A stretch of DNA of 6,544 bases, from NCBI GenBank assembly GCA_946887065.1, contig CAMPKL010000218.1, positions 1-6,544 on the forward strand, read 5' to 3'. This document shows positions 5,743-6,544 of the stretch, piece by piece. Each line of letters opens with the position of its first letter. Position 1 is the first letter of the stretch. The translations under genes were made by a program, and so were the position numbers. Source of the stretch: an uncultured Bryobacterales bacterium (GTDB lineage Bacteria > Acidobacteriota > Terriglobia > Bryobacterales > UBA6623). Under the pieces are notes generated by a model. The model was given only the letters and a program-made list of their open reading frames with translations. It did no database searches and was not told where the DNA came from.

Positions 5743-6544
5743 TTATTCCATGTTGTCCGCGACGTAGCGGCGGTGTGCGTCGGATAAGATCACGCCTTGA
5801 CTGTCGACCAACCGATGCCGCGCGGCGGGCACTTCTTGTTGATTTCCGGTGCGAATGAGAAAGGCGAGGTATTCGCCCACGGCATAGGGCTCGGGGGCCG
5901 TGAGACGGCGTTCGATGAGGTCTAGCGGGGCGCCGGCGCGGTAGGCGAGCAGGTAGGCGGCAGGACGCAAGTCGGGCAGCGCTTGGCAGATGGTACGCAG
6001 GGTTTCCACGCCGCCATCGATATCGCCGGTCGAGAGTTCGAGGTCGGCTAGCGGCCAGTCGACGCGATAGGTAAAGGGCTCGACGGAGCGGGCGGCGCGC
6101 ACGTATTGCAGGGCCTGGAAGGTGTCGCCCTGGACGCGCGCGATTTCGGCAAGGGCAAGCCAGGCTGGAGCGGTTCGCGGATTGGCGCGGAGCACCGCGG
6201 CATAGTCTTGGCGCGCCTCGGAAGCTTGTCCTTGCAGTTGACTCTGACGCGCGGCAGGGAAGAGCGTGGCTAGGCTGAGCCGGGCAAGCGAGCCGCCGAG
6301 CAAGAGGGCGGCGGCGCAGAGCCCGGCGGCGAGCAGGGCTGTACCCGTGCGTTGGCGGCTGGTTGGGATAAGCTTGCTGAGCCCGGCCGCCAACCCAAGC
6401 AGACACGCCAAGAGGAATAGGAGAGCCGGGAAGTGCAGCACGGAGTCGGTCAGGGCATGTAGCGCCAGGGCGGCAGCGCCGAAAACGGCGCCGAGGGCCA
6501 GCGCGCGGTGTTCGCGATCCGCTGCGCGACACGCTTGGTGCAGC
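5743..6544 (-). CDS. O-antigen ligase-like membrane protein with C-terminal TPR region (partial, 5' end outside window)
   Basis: On the minus strand the frame is open from the right edge to TAA at 5743-5745, giving 266 visible C-terminal residues. An in-frame GTG at 6439-6441 is not the start, because family-like sequence continues upstream of it: REHRALALGAVFGAAALALH, then ALTDSVLHFPALLFLLACLL. This pattern (HxLxDxxLxxPAxxLLFxxLLGL) is the last transmembrane part of the O-antigen ligase/polymerase (Wzy/RfaL, PF04932) family. Another hydrophobic segment follows (about 6342-6262), and then soluble helical repeats of TPR type (EARQDYAAVLRANPRTAPAW, LALAEIARVQGDTFQALQYV). Such proteins act in the inner membrane on lipid-linked glycans or related glycosyl substrates; the specific substrate cannot be told. 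Its stop lies 3 bases from that of the kinase gene, on the opposite strand. The family call depends on recalled similarity to the last membrane segments. Confidence 0.7.
   Translation of the reverse strand, partial: LHQACRAADREHRALALGAVFGAAALALHALTDSVLHFPALLFLLACLLGLAAGLSKLIPTSRQRTGTALLAAGLCAAALLLGGSLARLSLATLFPAARQSQLQGQASEARQDYAAVLRANPRTAPAWLALAEIARVQGDTFQALQYVRAARSVEPFTYRVDWPLADLELSTGDIDGGVETLRTICQALPDLRPAAYLLAYRAGAPLDLIERRLTAPEPYAVGEYLAFLIRTGNQQEVPAARHRLVDSQGVILSDAHRRYVADNME

Noticed and set aside
5582..6532. Long open frame of 316 codons on the minus strand overlapping the kinase 3' end and the ligase-like gene
   Set aside because: The product is dominated by Arg, Pro and Ala, resembles no family, and lies out of frame with two well-supported genes. 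It is a shadow frame in GC-rich DNA.
1..6544. CRISPR arrays, tRNA or rRNA genes, insertion sequences, phage genes or a defence system
   Set aside because: I saw no regularly spaced repeats, no tRNA-like arms, no transposase or integrase motifs and no nuclease/helicase genes; apart from the join near 110 the window is ordinary chromosomal coding sequence.

Overview
The window is a GC-rich, gene-dense bacterial segment with eight protein-coding units and no stretch over 200 bases without a gene. An acidobacterial source, perhaps near Bryobacterales/Solibacter, is the best guess. It rests on an ECF sigma factor of the TIGR02999 type joined to a Hanks kinase with a C-terminal membrane module, a SpoIIAA-like protein, an arylsulfotransferase lipoprotein, and a fragment of the M14 peptidases common in that phylum. 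This is a recognition-based inference, not a search result.

Left edge (1-962). The first ~119 bases encode, on the minus strand, an internal piece of an M14-type zinc carboxypeptidase. Within about 15 bases the homology switches to the plus strand and to the interior of a D-threonine aldolase/D-serine dehydratase-like (DSD1) gene, of which only the C-terminal ~155 residues remain. Neither fragment has its own end at the join, so this is a rearrangement breakpoint or an assembly/amplification chimera. The DSD1 remnant is followed 8 bases later by an intact ridA gene. The pairing makes sense because RidA hydrolyses the reactive enamines that such PLP enzymes release.

Middle (1032-3505). A minus-strand DUF1810 gene with a short C-terminus diverges from a plus-strand SpoIIAA-like (STAS) gene across 60 bases. 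The STAS gene converges, with a 5-base gap, on a large minus-strand arylsulfotransferase lipoprotein gene that keeps the family's His/Asn/Arg/His active-site residues.

Right part (3506-6544). A 192-base divergent intergenic region holds a plausible promoter for a two-gene operon. The operon encodes an ECF sigma factor and, overlapping it by 4 bases, a membrane-anchored Ser/Thr kinase. The sigma factor lacks the acidic motif of region 2.2 and carries a Thr there, which fits regulation by phosphorylation from the coupled kinase. The operon converges, with 3 bases between stops, on the 3' part of a minus-strand gene for an O-antigen ligase-like membrane protein with a TPR tail, which runs off the window.

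The most interesting items are the head-to-head chimeric join near 108-120 and the sigma-kinase pair as a candidate phospho-activated transcription switch. The remaining genes look like ordinary housekeeping or accessory genes.
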